From an uncultured Clostridia bacterium (lineage in GTDB: Bacteria > Bacillota_A > Clostridia > TANB77 > CAG-508): a stretch of DNA of 28,704 nucleotides. The stretch lies in assembly GCA_947624725.1 (NCBI GenBank), contig CANQLP010000010.1, positions 1-28,704 on the forward strand, given 5' to 3'. The stretch's first letter is position 1. Each line of letters starts with the position of its first letter. A model generated the notes under the pieces. That model saw only the letters and a list, made by a program, of their open reading frames with translations, did not search any database and had not been told where the DNA came from. Both the position numbers and the translations under genes were made by a program. This document shows positions 1 to 8,040 of the stretch, one piece after another.

Positions 1-120
1 TCTTGAAGGTATTGAAATATCAATAATATTACAAATATTATAAATATTCATAATATTAAAGGTTATAGTCCTTGTGGAAGTGGAAAAAAATACAAAAACT
101 GCTGTGGAAGAAATGAATAA
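1..120 (+). pseudogene. 3' end of a SEC-C zinc-motif protein (degenerate or partial)
   Basis: The frame ending in TAA at 118-120 reads SPCGSGKKYKNCCGRNE, the SEC-C zinc-binding tail found at the C-terminus of SecA and of several small proteins. The usual pattern is C-x-C-G-S-G-K-K-Y-K-x-C-C. Here the first cysteine is serine (agt instead of tgt), so one zinc ligand is missing. The same frame has TGA codons at 4-6 and 13-15 and no start codon after them. The upstream 60 bases are AT-rich low-complexity sequence. It may be a decayed remnant or the end of a gene whose reading frame shifts upstream; the window edge prevents a decision. Which SEC-C protein it belonged to cannot be told. Confidence 0.45.
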
Positions 121-139
121 AATCATAGAAAGAATTTTG

Positions 140-178
140 AGAGTATATCTGATTAAAAAGATATACTCTTTAAATTTT
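140..178 (+). terminator. Rho-independent terminator after the SEC-C fragment
   Basis: Perfect 11-bp stem (AGAGTATATCT at 140-150 pairs with 159-169) with an 8-nt loop, followed by a T-rich stretch. It lies 20 bases after the TAA and before the next gene. Confidence 0.7.
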
Positions 179-252
179 GCTTTAATTATTGGTATATAGG
201 ACATTCCAATCATAATATACTTTAAATAAAGAAAATAAAAAGGGAGTATGTT

Positions 253-1011
253 ATGAAAATAATTGCAATGAAGAGAAAAAATATTTTCAAAATTACGGCA
301 ATAATGTCATTTATACTGGTAATAGGAATAGTTACAACTTCTTTTGGTATGCAATATTATTATAATGTTGATTTTTCAACAGGACTTGTAACTGCAAGCA
401 CTCTTAATGTAAGAAGCGGTCCAGGAATACAGTATAAAGTTATTGCAACAGTAAATAAAAATGAATATATTAGAGTTTTCGCAGGTGTTGGCGACTGGTA
501 TGTTGTACAAGTGGAAGGAGATTATGTTGGAGCAGTAAGTAAAAAATACATAAAGCCAATTTATCCAAACTCATCAAATAGTGGAAGCACAAATAATAGT
601 GCAGGTAGTACTGGAAGTTCCTCTACTATGAATTCAGATGAAAAAGAGGTTTTCAATTTAATAAATCAGCAAAGAATTAATAATGGATTAGAGGCACTAA
701 AAGTAAACGAAGAAGTGCAAAGAGTAGCAAGAATAAAAGCACAAGACATGGTAGATAATAATTACTTTTCTCACACATCACCGACATATGGCTCACCATT
801 TAATATGTTAGGCAGTTTTAAAATATCATATAGATCAGCAGGAGAAAATATAGCTGCAAATTCAAGTAATAGTGGAGCTGTTAACGCTTGGATGGACTCA
901 TCAGGACATAAGGCAAATATATTAAACTCTAGTTTTAATTATACTGGAATAGGAGTAGTCAGTAGCCCTAAATATGGCAAAATCTTTGTGCAGATGTTTA
1001 TAGGAAAATGA
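253..1011 (+). CDS. Secreted SH3b-CAP domain protein (YkwD-like)
   Basis: 252-residue secreted protein. ATG 253 follows an AAGGGAG ribosome site. Residues 1-32 form a signal peptide with a basic start and a hydrophobic core. Residues about 42-103 are a bacterial SH3 domain (LNVRSGPGIQYKVI, then GDWYVVQ and GAVSKKYI), expected to bind the cell wall. A Ser/Asn/Gly-rich linker at about 104-130 leads to a CAP/SCP domain at about 132-252, with the family signatures NYFSHTSP, AGENIA, AWMDSSGHKANIL and a final GKIFVQMF. CAP-domain proteins of this type are extracellular in Firmicutes; the enzymatic role, if any, is not established. It is a single gene flanked by hairpins. No in-frame CGG. Confidence 0.88.
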   Translation: MKIIAMKRKNIFKITAIMSFILVIGIVTTSFGMQYYYNVDFSTGLVTASTLNVRSGPGIQYKVIATVNKNEYIRVFAGVGDWYVVQVEGDYVGAVSKKYIKPIYPNSSNSGSTNNSAGSTGSSSTMNSDEKEVFNLINQQRINNGLEALKVNEEVQRVARIKAQDMVDNNYFSHTSPTYGSPFNMLGSFKISYRSAGENIAANSSNSGAVNAWMDSSGHKANILNSSFNYTGIGVVSSPKYGKIFVQMFIGK

Positions 1012-1031
1012 AAAATATATCCTATCCAAAA

Positions 1032-1051
1032 TTGTTATTTTAAAATAACAA
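1032..1051. terminator. 20-bp perfect palindrome, weak terminator or operator
   Basis: TTGTTATTTT followed directly by its reverse complement AAAATAACAA, 20 bases after the CAP gene and just before the next promoter. It has no G+C-rich core, so termination would be weak. A dimeric regulator site is the alternative. Confidence 0.4.
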
Positions 1052-1059
1052 AATACTAA

Positions 1060-1094
1060 TTGACAATCTAACAAATTAGATGATATTATATAAT
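1060..1094 (+). promoter_or_regulatory. SigA-type promoter for the ECF/DUF1893/DUF362 operon
   Basis: Consensus -35 TTGACA at 1060-1065. The -10 is TATTAT at 1084-1089 (18-bp spacer) or the overlapping TATAAT at 1089-1094 (23-bp spacer). The operon's first ATG is at 1123 behind an AAGGAGGG site. Confidence 0.65.
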
Positions 1095-1122
1095 ACATAA
1101 AATGCTTTAAGGAGGGATTTTT

Positions 1123-1689
1123 ATGATTGAAAAAGTAGAAAGCATAAAGAAATCAAACAAATTAGTAGAAATTTTATCTACTACAAGAGCAAAGTACATT
1201 ATAGGTACAATTCTTTTAAGTGGAATAGGAATTGCATTACCTAGAATATTCCATGTACTTGCAGGAAGTTCAGCAGGAACAATGTATTTGCCAATGCATA
1301 TTGCAGTTCTAATTGCCGCATTAGTATTTGGTGCTATTTCAGCAAGTATTGTTGCAGGAAGTTCAGTTGTATTTAGTTATCTATTGACAGGGATGCCAAC
1401 TCTTGCAAGATTACCATATATGCTAATCGAGCTTGTAATCTATGCAGTTTTGCTTAGCTTATTTAACAAAAAATTTAATTCATATATTTCTTTAATTTTA
1501 ACAATAATTTTAGGAAGAGTTTTATATGCATTATGTTTATTTACTGCAACTAACATATTCGGACTATCTGCTTATGGAATATCTGTTATAGAAAGTGTTA
1601 AAGCAGGAATTCCAGGAATTATTATACAACTTGCATTTGTTCCATTTATTGCAAAATGTATTAAGAAAGGAATACATTTAGATGAATAA
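1123..1689 (+). CDS. ECF transporter S component (substrate-binding membrane subunit)
   Basis: 188-residue, very hydrophobic protein with about six membrane segments (roughly 24-46, 56-80, 82-92, 98-114, 120-146, 155-180). The layout and length (a short basic N-terminal helix, then small-residue-rich helices such as IGIALPRIFHVLAG and LPMHIAVLIAALVFG) fit S components of energy-coupling-factor vitamin transporters, which capture substrate and dock on a shared EcfT/EcfA module. No EcfA/T genes are in the window, so it would use a group-II shared module. The ligand cannot be told from sequence. ATG 1123 has a strong AAGGAGGG site, and the gene overlaps the next by 8 bases, so they are cotranscribed. 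Confidence 0.72.
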   Translation: MIEKVESIKKSNKLVEILSTTRAKYIIGTILLSGIGIALPRIFHVLAGSSAGTMYLPMHIAVLIAALVFGAISASIVAGSSVVFSYLLTGMPTLARLPYMLIELVIYAVLLSLFNKKFNSYISLILTIILGRVLYALCLFTATNIFGLSAYGISVIESVKAGIPGIIIQLAFVPFIAKCIKKGIHLDE

Positions 1690-2089
1690 ATTAGAGAAAG
1701 TAAAAGAAACTTTATACAGCAAAGATGCATCATTAGTTGTATTTTATGAAAATGGAGAAATAAAAGAATATTATCAGGATAGAATAAAAGATATAAAAGA
1801 GATTTTAAAAAATGATGAAAATGCTTTGAAAAATGCAACAGTTGCAGATAAAGTAATAGGAAAAACAGCAGCAGCTCTTTTAGCAGTCGCAGGAGTAAAA
1901 GAAATTTATGCAAAAATAATTAGCAAACTTGCAATTCCTATTTTAGAAGAAAATAATATTATGTATAAATTTGAGGAAAAAGTAGATTATATAATAAATC
2001 AAGATAAAACTGGAATGTGCCCTATGGAAAATAAATATAAAGATGAGATTGACATAAAGAAAATATATAGTGAAATTATGCAATCATAA
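1682..2089 (+). CDS. DUF1893 family protein
   Basis: 135-residue soluble protein. It starts inside the end of the ECF S-component gene (8-base overlap), which implies translational coupling. The DUF1893 features are an N-terminal SLVVFYENGEIKEYYQDRI segment, a central alanine-rich VIGKTAAALLAVAGVKEIYA helix, and the diagnostic C-terminal NQDKTGMCPMEN signature with a conserved cysteine. The biochemical function of the family is not established, so none is assigned. The close link to an ECF S component and a DUF362 protein suggests a shared process in uptake or use of a cofactor or metal. Confidence 0.8.
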   Translation: MNKLEKVKETLYSKDASLVVFYENGEIKEYYQDRIKDIKEILKNDENALKNATVADKVIGKTAAALLAVAGVKEIYAKIISKLAIPILEENNIMYKFEEKVDYIINQDKTGMCPMENKYKDEIDIKKIYSEIMQS

Positions 2090-2121
2090 AAATATAATAT
2101 ATAAAGGAAGGTGTATAATGT

Positions 2122-3003
2122 ATGGAAAAATCAAAGGTTTATTTTTGCAAAGAGATAACTCCAGAAAGTATTGTAAAGGTATATGAAGCACTCGGAAAAA
2201 AATTAGAAGGAAGAGTTGCTGTAAAGCTACATTCAGGAGAAAAGGGAAACCAAAATTATATTAGACCAGAAATGGTAAAGAAAATGGTAGACCATGTAAA
2301 CGGAACTGTTGTAGAATGCAATACTGCATATGCAGGAGCAAGAAATTCTACAGAAAAGCATAGAAAATTATTAGATGAACATGAATGGACAAAATATTTT
2401 AATGTAGATTTATTAGATGCAGAAGGACCAGATTTGGTTTTAGAAATTCCAAATGGAAAAGTTATAAAAGAAAATTATGTTGGAAAAGATTTAGCAAATT
2501 ATGATTCAATGCTTGTGTTATCACACTTCAAAGGACATGCAATGGGTGGATATGGAGGAGCATTGAAACAATTATCAATCGGATGCAGTTCATCTGACGG
2601 AAAATCTTGGATACACACAGCAGGAAAAGTAAAGAAACAAGAAGAATTATGGGATAATGTTCCAGAACAAGATAGATTTTTAGAGGCAATGGCAGATGCT
2701 GCAACTTCTGTTGTAGAATATTTTAAGGGAAATATTGCTTTTGTAAATATCATGAAAAATATTTCAGTAGATTGCGACTGTGATGGCTCAGCTCATCCAC
2801 CATGTGTAAAAGACATTGGAGTTTTGGCTTCACTAGACCCAGTTGCAATAGATATGGCATGCTTAGATTTAGTAAGAAATTCAAATGATCCAGGAACAGA
2901 AGAATTTTTTGAAAGAGTTAACTCTAGACATGGAACACATACAATAGATGCAGCTTATGACCTTGGACTTGGAAATAAAGAATATGAATTGATAGAGATA
3001 TAA
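2122..3003 (+). CDS. DUF362 domain protein, without ferredoxin tail
   Basis: 293-residue protein of the DUF362 family. Recognisable parts are VAVKLHSGEKGNQNYIRP near the N-terminus, ECNTAYAGARN, LSHFKGHAMGGYGGALKQLS (about residues 133-152) and LDPVAIDMACLDLV near the C-terminus. Some family members carry 4Fe-4S ferredoxin motifs; here there are only scattered cysteines (CDCDGSAHPPC, about 214-224) and no C-x2-C-x2-C-x3-C cluster motif. Two ATGs lie close together (2118 and 2122); only 2122 is in frame, behind AAGGAAGG. It is the third gene of the operon, 32 bases after DUF1893, and a strong terminator follows. Confidence 0.8.
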   Translation: MEKSKVYFCKEITPESIVKVYEALGKKLEGRVAVKLHSGEKGNQNYIRPEMVKKMVDHVNGTVVECNTAYAGARNSTEKHRKLLDEHEWTKYFNVDLLDAEGPDLVLEIPNGKVIKENYVGKDLANYDSMLVLSHFKGHAMGGYGGALKQLSIGCSSSDGKSWIHTAGKVKKQEELWDNVPEQDRFLEAMADAATSVVEYFKGNIAFVNIMKNISVDCDCDGSAHPPCVKDIGVLASLDPVAIDMACLDLVRNSNDPGTEEFFERVNSRHGTHTIDAAYDLGLGNKEYELIEI

Positions 3004-3031
3004 TACACAAAAAATTTAATTTGATTAAAAC

Positions 3032-3080
3032 AAAAATAAATGTAGACACAAAAAATAAAAGTGTTTACATTTATTTTTTT
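3032..3080 (+). terminator. Strong terminator after the DUF362 operon
   Basis: A long stem pairs the segment 3032-3049 (ending in TGTAGACAC) with 3061-3079 (starting GTGTTTACA), with one mismatch, and ends in a run of T. It closes the 1123-3003 operon. Confidence 0.8.
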
Positions 3081-3120
3081 GCCCTAATGTTACAGTTTCA
3101 TTACAATTGTGTGAAAACAA

Positions 3121-3149
3121 TTGACGAGAAATTAGTCGAATGTTATACT
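3121..3149 (+). promoter_or_regulatory. SigA-type promoter for the autolysin operon
   Basis: -35 TTGACG at 3121-3126, 17-bp spacer, -10 TATACT at 3144-3149. The leader to the ATG at 3236 is about 80 bases. The intergenic region 3004-3235 holds only this and the terminator above. Confidence 0.75.
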
Positions 3150-3235
3150 ATAAATACGAATGGTGTAAATAAATTTAAAAATATATACAAATGAATTTTA
3201 GATGGCTAGATATTTAGCTTTGTTAAGGAGGAAAC

Positions 3236-4921
3236 ATGCAAAGGACAAGAAATCTAATTAGAAAAATTTTTTCAGTTCAATTAATTTTAGTTATGCTTTT
3301 ATCAATATTTTTTAATGTGTCTGTAAATACTAAAGTAAAAGCTGCAAGTGTAACACATACACAAAATAAAGTAGCAGGAATAGATGCATTCCCAGATACA
3401 TACAAATCAAAATTACAAGAATTAAAAAATCAACATAGCAATTGGAATTTTACTGCATTTAATACAGGAATGACTTGGCAAGAGTTTATAAATGCAGAAG
3501 CTGGTACTCACTTTAGAAATAGCGTACATCAGTCTTCTTCATCACTATGGAAATGCAGTTGTAATACAACAAAAAGTGGATATAGCTGTGCATCTAGAAG
3601 TATAATTGAATTTTATGCAGATCCTAGAAACTTTTTGACAGAAGGAGGAATCTTCCAATTCATGGAGATGACATATAATTCATCTGTACAAAATAAAGAA
3701 GGTGTACAAAAAATACTTGCAAATACATTCATGAGTGGCTCTGTTACAGTTGAAGGAGCAAAAACAGAACAAGCAGTAGCTGCCAAACAAAGCAATTCAT
3801 ATATATATGTAACTCCAGGAACAAAGAATTACGAGGTAGCATCTGCTATTGGTATGAATAGTTTTGAAGTATTAGATGGTAATAGAAAAGCAGTTTCATC
3901 AGATAGTGCTGCAGCAACTGGAAATACATTTAAGAATACAGCAAGAAGTACTGAATATACTATGATAGTACTAGGCGATCTTGATGGAGATGGAAGAGTT
4001 AGAGCAACAGACTATATGAGAATAAAAGCATATATTATGGGAGAAACTACATTGTCAAATATACAAAAATTAGCTGCAGATATCAACAAAGATGATAATG
4101 TTAGAGCAACAGATTATATGAGAATAAAAAGCTATATAATGGATTCAACACCAATAAATGTAACTGGAACATCAGGAAATTCATTAACAACTATGTCATA
4201 TGCAGATATAATTATGCAAGCTGCAAAAGAGAGTGGAATAAGTCCATATAGTATAGCAATTAAAATAATACAAGAGGTAGGAACTCAAGGAAGTGGATCA
4301 GTTTCAGGAAGTTATCCTGGATATGCAGGATATTACAACTTCTATAACTGGAGTGCATCTGATGGTGGAAATGCAATAGAAAAAGGTTTAATATATGCAA
4401 AAGAAAAAGGATGGAATAATCAATATAAAGCAATTATTGAAGGAGCAAAACAACTAGCTGATAGTTACATAGGTGTTGGACAAAATACTGCATATTTATA
4501 TAAATTTGATGTAGTAGATGATTCATCTAACGGTTTATATTGGCATCAATACATGACAAATATCCAAGACCCATCAAGCCAAGCACAAATCTTATATAAT
4601 ACATATGTAAAAAATAATATATTGGACGCTTCAATAAGTTTCCTAATACCAGTATTTAAAGATATGCCATCAGTATGCTTAATGCCATCATCAATAAGTA
4701 GTAGTGCTTCTGATTCATATTTTGTAAATGACTCAGGAGTAAGATTCAGAAATGAAATCGGAACCTCAGCTGGAATCATTGGCACATTTGACCAAGGAGA
4801 AATAGTTACAGTTTTAAGCCTAGATGCAGGAACTAGTGATGGATATACATGGTCAAAAATAAAAAGAGCAAATGGTTCTGAAGGATATATTGCAAAACAA
4901 TATTTAACAAAATGCAATTAA
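3236..4921 (+). CDS. Secreted N-acetylglucosaminidase-like autolysin with internal dockerin repeats and C-terminal SH3
   Basis: 561 residues. Signal peptide at about 1-37. Residues about 50-165 (FPDTYKSKLQELKNQH, DPRNFLTEGGIFQFMEMTYN) and 315-465 (AAKESGISPYSIAIKIIQEVG, GYAGYYNFYNW, ILYNTYV) match the two halves of clostridial glucosaminidase-type peptidoglycan hydrolases (GH73-like). Between them, at about 246-303, lies a dockerin type I pair: GDLDGDGRVRATDYMRIKAYIM and ADINKDDNVRATDYMRIKSYIM, each with a calcium loop. A bacterial SH3 domain occupies about 495-560. Insertion of a dockerin inside a hydrolase, rather than at its end, is unusual. ATG 3236 has an AAGGAGG site. It is cotranscribed with the next gene, 26 bases away. 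Confidence 0.8.
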   Translation: MQRTRNLIRKIFSVQLILVMLLSIFFNVSVNTKVKAASVTHTQNKVAGIDAFPDTYKSKLQELKNQHSNWNFTAFNTGMTWQEFINAEAGTHFRNSVHQSSSSLWKCSCNTTKSGYSCASRSIIEFYADPRNFLTEGGIFQFMEMTYNSSVQNKEGVQKILANTFMSGSVTVEGAKTEQAVAAKQSNSYIYVTPGTKNYEVASAIGMNSFEVLDGNRKAVSSDSAAATGNTFKNTARSTEYTMIVLGDLDGDGRVRATDYMRIKAYIMGETTLSNIQKLAADINKDDNVRATDYMRIKSYIMDSTPINVTGTSGNSLTTMSYADIIMQAAKESGISPYSIAIKIIQEVGTQGSGSVSGSYPGYAGYYNFYNWSASDGGNAIEKGLIYAKEKGWNNQYKAIIEGAKQLADSYIGVGQNTAYLYKFDVVDDSSNGLYWHQYMTNIQDPSSQAQILYNTYVKNNILDASISFLIPVFKDMPSVCLMPSSISSSASDSYFVNDSGVRFRNEIGTSAGIIGTFDQGEIVTVLSLDAGTSDGYTWSKIKRANGSEGYIAKQYLTKCN

Positions 4922-4947
4922 TAGACAAAAGAAAGGGGAAATAAAAC

Positions 4948-6180
4948 ATGATGTGTAAAAAAATCAAGACAAAAGCGATATTTGCTGTAGTTTTAATTGC
5001 TTTCCTTGCTTTGATGAGTATTCATACTTCTGCTGCAAGTGGTAGCTTCTCTGCATCAGCTTCTAAAACAACATTAAATGTTGGAGAAACTGCAACAATT
5101 GCAGTAACAGTATCTGGTTGTGAAGGACAATTTACTTTTTCTTCATCAAATGCAAATGTAGCAAGTATAGATGCGAGCAGTAAATGGATTGGAGGAGAAA
5201 GTGGAGGAACATTTACCTTAACAGTAAGTGCAAAATCTGCAGGAACAGCCAATATAACAATTACTGCAGCTAATGTATCTGATACATCATTTGAAGAAGT
5301 AAGTGGCTCAAAGACAGTTACAATAACAGTAAATGCTCAAGCTCAACAGGATCAATCTAAATCTAATGCTTCACTTAAATCAATTACAGTTGGAAGTCAA
5401 GTATTAAACAATCCAAGAACTGATGAAACAGTTAAAGTAGATGCTAATGTAAATTCAATAACTGTATCAGCAGTAGCAGCTGATAGCAATGCTAAAGTAA
5501 CAGGAACTGGCTCAAAAGAATTAAAAACAGGAACAAACAATGTTTATATAACTGTTACAAATCCAGATGGAGCTAAGAAAGAATATGTAGTAAGAATAAG
5601 AAAACTTGCAGATACATCAAATACTACTCCAAATGTACAAGAAGAAAATAAACCTCAAGCACAGCAAATAGATGAACCAAGTGAACCTATTGAAAATCCA
5701 GAAGAAGCATTACAATTAAAATATCTAATGGTACAAGATGTAGAACTACTTCCAGAATTTACTCCAGAAGTATTTAATTATAGAGCAGAAGTTACAAATT
5801 TGGAAAAATTAGATATAGTAGCAGCTGCAAATGATGAAACAGCAATTGTTCAGATTACAGGAAACGAGGATTTTAAAGAAGGCAAAAATGAAGTTATAAT
5901 TAAAGTTTCTAAAGAAGGTAAAGATACAGTTGAATATAAGATAGAGGTAACAAAGAAAACTGCAGAGTTACTAATAGGACAGGAAGAAACAGATGGAACA
6001 GGAGGAGCTGGAACAGTAACTAATGGCGAAAAAATTAAAAAAATTGCAATTGGTTTTACTGCTGGAATTGCAATAATATCACTTGTATTAGTTATCTGGA
6101 AGATTAAAGATGGAAGTAATATGGCATCTCGTGCGAGAAGAGCAGCAGACAGAAGACATTCTTTTGACGATTTTGATTAA
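4948..6180 (+). CDS. Membrane-anchored surface protein with BIG2-like and cadherin-like repeats
   Basis: 410 residues. Signal peptide at about 1-31. A bacterial Ig-like (BIG2) domain at about 33-128 (TTLNVGETATIAVTVSG). Two cadherin-like beta-sandwich domains follow, at about 140-218 (LKSITVGSQVLNNP to KKEYVVRIRK) and 255-336 (LKYLMVQDVELLPEF to VEYKIEVTKK), separated by a Pro/Glu/Gln-rich linker. A transmembrane helix at about 364-384 is followed by an Arg-rich cytoplasmic tail. There is no LPXTG, so it is a single-pass membrane anchor. Two adjacent ATGs (4948, 4951) follow AAAGGGGA. Downstream of and probably cotranscribed with the autolysin, it may organise that enzyme at the envelope; this is inference. 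Confidence 0.8.
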   Translation: MMCKKIKTKAIFAVVLIAFLALMSIHTSAASGSFSASASKTTLNVGETATIAVTVSGCEGQFTFSSSNANVASIDASSKWIGGESGGTFTLTVSAKSAGTANITITAANVSDTSFEEVSGSKTVTITVNAQAQQDQSKSNASLKSITVGSQVLNNPRTDETVKVDANVNSITVSAVAADSNAKVTGTGSKELKTGTNNVYITVTNPDGAKKEYVVRIRKLADTSNTTPNVQEENKPQAQQIDEPSEPIENPEEALQLKYLMVQDVELLPEFTPEVFNYRAEVTNLEKLDIVAAANDETAIVQITGNEDFKEGKNEVIIKVSKEGKDTVEYKIEVTKKTAELLIGQEETDGTGGAGTVTNGEKIKKIAIGFTAGIAIISLVLVIWKIKDGSNMASRARRAADRRHSFDDFD

Positions 6181-6215
6181 TTTTACAAAAAATTAAAGAA
6201 ATTTGAAAAAAACTA

Positions 6216-6244
6216 TTGAAAAAAATTTTAAAATATAGTATAAA
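6216..6244 (+). promoter_or_regulatory. Likely SigA promoter for the LPKTG protein
   Basis: TTGAAA at 6216-6221, 17-bp spacer, TATAAA at 6239-6244, 42 bases before ATG 6287. Confidence 0.5.
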
Positions 6245-6286
6245 TATATTGTGAAAATTTATACTATAAATATAAAGGAGAATCAT

Positions 6287-6667
6287 ATGAAAAAGTTAGA
6301 ATTATTAAAAAAAGTATTGTTAATGGTATCAGTTTTTGCACTTATTTCTGGAGTTTCAGTAATAAGCAAAGCAACTACAGGAAATGTAGAAGATCTTTTA
6401 AACGATCCAAATATTACAAATGTAGAGCATATTAATACAGCACCAGATCAATCTACAACAAATACTACACAAAATACAGCTCCAACTAATACACCAGCAA
6501 ACAATGCAGGGTCAGCTAATATAGCAGCTGTTCAAAATAATACGACTAATACAACACCTACTCTTCCAAAAACAGGTGTAAGTGATACAGCAATGTGGTT
6601 ATTATTGGCAGCTTGTGTAATCGCAGCAATTTATACTTATAAAAAGGTTAGAGATTACAATATATAA
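6287..6667 (+). CDS. LPKTG cell-wall-anchored small surface protein
   Basis: 126 residues from ATG 6287, chosen because an AAAGGAG site lies 6 bases upstream; longer in-frame starts lack one. Signal peptide at about 1-29. A Thr/Asn/Pro-rich spacer of about 60 residues (NTTQNTAPTNTPANN) leads to the sorting signal LPKTG at about 92-96, a hydrophobic segment (MWLLLAACVIAAIYTY) and a basic tail (KKVRDYN). This is a complete sortase substrate. The convergent gene just downstream encodes a sortase, so the two are likely a pair. Its own function is unknown; the low-complexity stalk suggests a spacer or mucin-like protein. Confidence 0.82.
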   Translation: MKKLELLKKVLLMVSVFALISGVSVISKATTGNVEDLLNDPNITNVEHINTAPDQSTTNTTQNTAPTNTPANNAGSANIAAVQNNTTNTTPTLPKTGVSDTAMWLLLAACVIAAIYTYKKVRDYNI

Positions 6668-6685
6668 AAATTAAATGAAAATAAG

Positions 6686-6715
6686 AAAGGAGGGAAAGGT
6701 ATTTTCCTCCTTTTT
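6686..6715. terminator. Bidirectional terminator between LPKTG gene and sortase
   Basis: 12-bp stem (AAAGGAGGGAAA at 6686-6697 with 6702-6713, one G-T pair), GGTA loop and a T tract. It lies between convergent genes. Confidence 0.8.
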
Positions 6716-6723
6716 GAAATTTT

Positions 6724-7411
6724 CTAAAAACATTCTTTAGCCTTTACAATTGTTCTATAGGAATCATCAATATTATCACAAGTAATCAATGTAATAATTC
6801 TCAAATAATTTGTATTTTGTGATAGACATGATAAATCATCTTGTTTTAATTTATATATTCTATATACTTCATACTTAATAGTTTTTCCATTAAGATCAGT
6901 TATTTCTATTATATCACCATTTTTTAGTTTTGATAAATTACTAAAGAAAGTATTATTTTTATAGTTATGTGCAGCTATGCAGACATTTCCGTACTTCATT
7001 TAAAAGAGGACCATAAAATCTGCAAGGCGCAATTTTGAGGTAGTCTTTATTAATGCTTGAAAGAATAGGATAAGAAATATTTAATTTATCAATTTTTATG
7101 TTACCAATTACAGAAAAAGAAGTATCATCATAAAAAAATATATCTTCATTTATGGAATTAGTATAATAATCAGACGAACTTGTATATAATTTTGTAATTT
7201 TTAAATTATCAGATATTTCTTTAGAAAGTTGCTCTAAATTTTTAGTGGTATATCTAAAATATAGGTAATAAGCAATAGTACATATAGCTATTATAACTGA
7301 AATATAAAATGTAATTTTTAATAAAAATATTTTTAATTTTTTATTAGGTATATAAATACTTCCTGGGTTATCTTCTATATTTGATGATGAAGTGCATATA
7401 ATTTGATTCAT
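6724..7411 (-). CDS. Sortase with one +1 CGG shift site
   Basis: Reads as one 228-residue protein from ATG 7411 when one base is skipped at 6991. A membrane helix at about 28-50 is followed by the catalytic domain: IGNIKIDKLNISYPI, then FYGPLLNEV-G-NVCIAAHNY with His148, TLITC with Cys211 and YRTIV with Arg219. The TLxTC motif and His/Cys/Arg triad are all present, so the enzyme looks active; spacing resembles class D-type housekeeping sortases. In the annotated zero frame, the CGG after Val140 diverts translation to a short non-conserved tail and stop. Skipping the C gives Gly141 and the conserved N-V-C-I-A-A-H. The start follows GAGGA. The likely substrate is the neighbouring LPKTG protein. 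Confidence 0.85.
6989..6991 (-). other. In-frame CGG, +1 shift site (sortase, after codon 140)
   Basis: Minus strand reads gta-CGG-aaa; skipping C gives gta-gga-aat (V-G-N), restoring the sortase frame. Confidence 0.85.
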
Positions 7412-7460
7412 TTTAAGATATTCCTCTATTAAAATATTATATAAATATTGTTAGCTTTTA

Positions 7461-7489
7461 TTGATAAAAAAATTCGTTTATGTTACAAT
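7461..7489 (+). promoter_or_regulatory. SigA promoter with extended -10
   Basis: TTGATA at 7461-7466, 17-bp spacer, TGT-TACAAT with the -10 at 7484-7489, 42 bases before ATG 7531. Confidence 0.72.
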
Positions 7490-7530
7490 ATTAATATAAA
7501 ATTTTAACTAATGAAAGGAATGAAAATTTT

Positions 7531-7983
7531 ATGAAAAATGTAACAACTTATTTATTCGTAATTTTTATGGCGATGTTTTGGATCTTTAGAATAATAGCCT
7601 CTTTTTGTTATAATCTAGGAATAGAATTTGTAACAGTCCCTTATGATTTAAATTTTGAAATAATATTATTATTCTTGACATTTGTAGCAATGATACTTGT
7701 AATAAAAAGAAGTGTTTTAGGTGGAATAATATATTTGATAGGTAATGGATTATATTTCGGTAATGGACTTTACCAAATATTTACAAGCAATAGTGTAAAT
7801 TATATAGAGGCAATAATTGCATTTGTAGGAATTGCCCTACCATTACTTGTATTATTTGATTTATTATTAGATAAAAATAGAAAAGATCACCCAGTAGACA
7901 AAAAGACAGACTGGTTTTATAAAAACAAGGATTATGACAGAAAATTTGATGAAAGAGCAGATAGAAACGAATATAAATTTTAG
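7531..7983 (+). CDS. Small integral membrane protein of unknown function
   Basis: 150 residues with four predicted membrane helices (about 6-28, 42-60, 64-83, 92-113) and a strongly charged cytoplasmic tail (KTDWFYKNKDYDRKFDERAD). I do not recognise a characterised family. ATG 7531 follows AAAGGAATG. It lies 57 bases upstream of the hybrid kinase gene, which starts with TTG behind its own strong site, so both may be transcribed from the promoter at 7461; a role in the same signalling unit is possible but unproven. Confidence 0.75.
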   Translation: MKNVTTYLFVIFMAMFWIFRIIASFCYNLGIEFVTVPYDLNFEIILLFLTFVAMILVIKRSVLGGIIYLIGNGLYFGNGLYQIFTSNSVNYIEAIIAFVGIALPLLVLFDLLLDKNRKDHPVDKKTDWFYKNKDYDRKFDERADRNEYKF

Positions 7984-8040
7984 TATATGTAACTAATAAA
8001 TGGAGTAAGAAAAACAAAAATTAAAGGAGGAAATAGAACT

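Noticed and set aside
7781..8017. Minus-strand open frames opposite long genes (for example at 7781-8017, 12074-12610, 25811-26182)
   Set aside because: They lie antisense to well-supported genes, lack ribosome sites and have biased, low-complexity composition, as expected for shadows.
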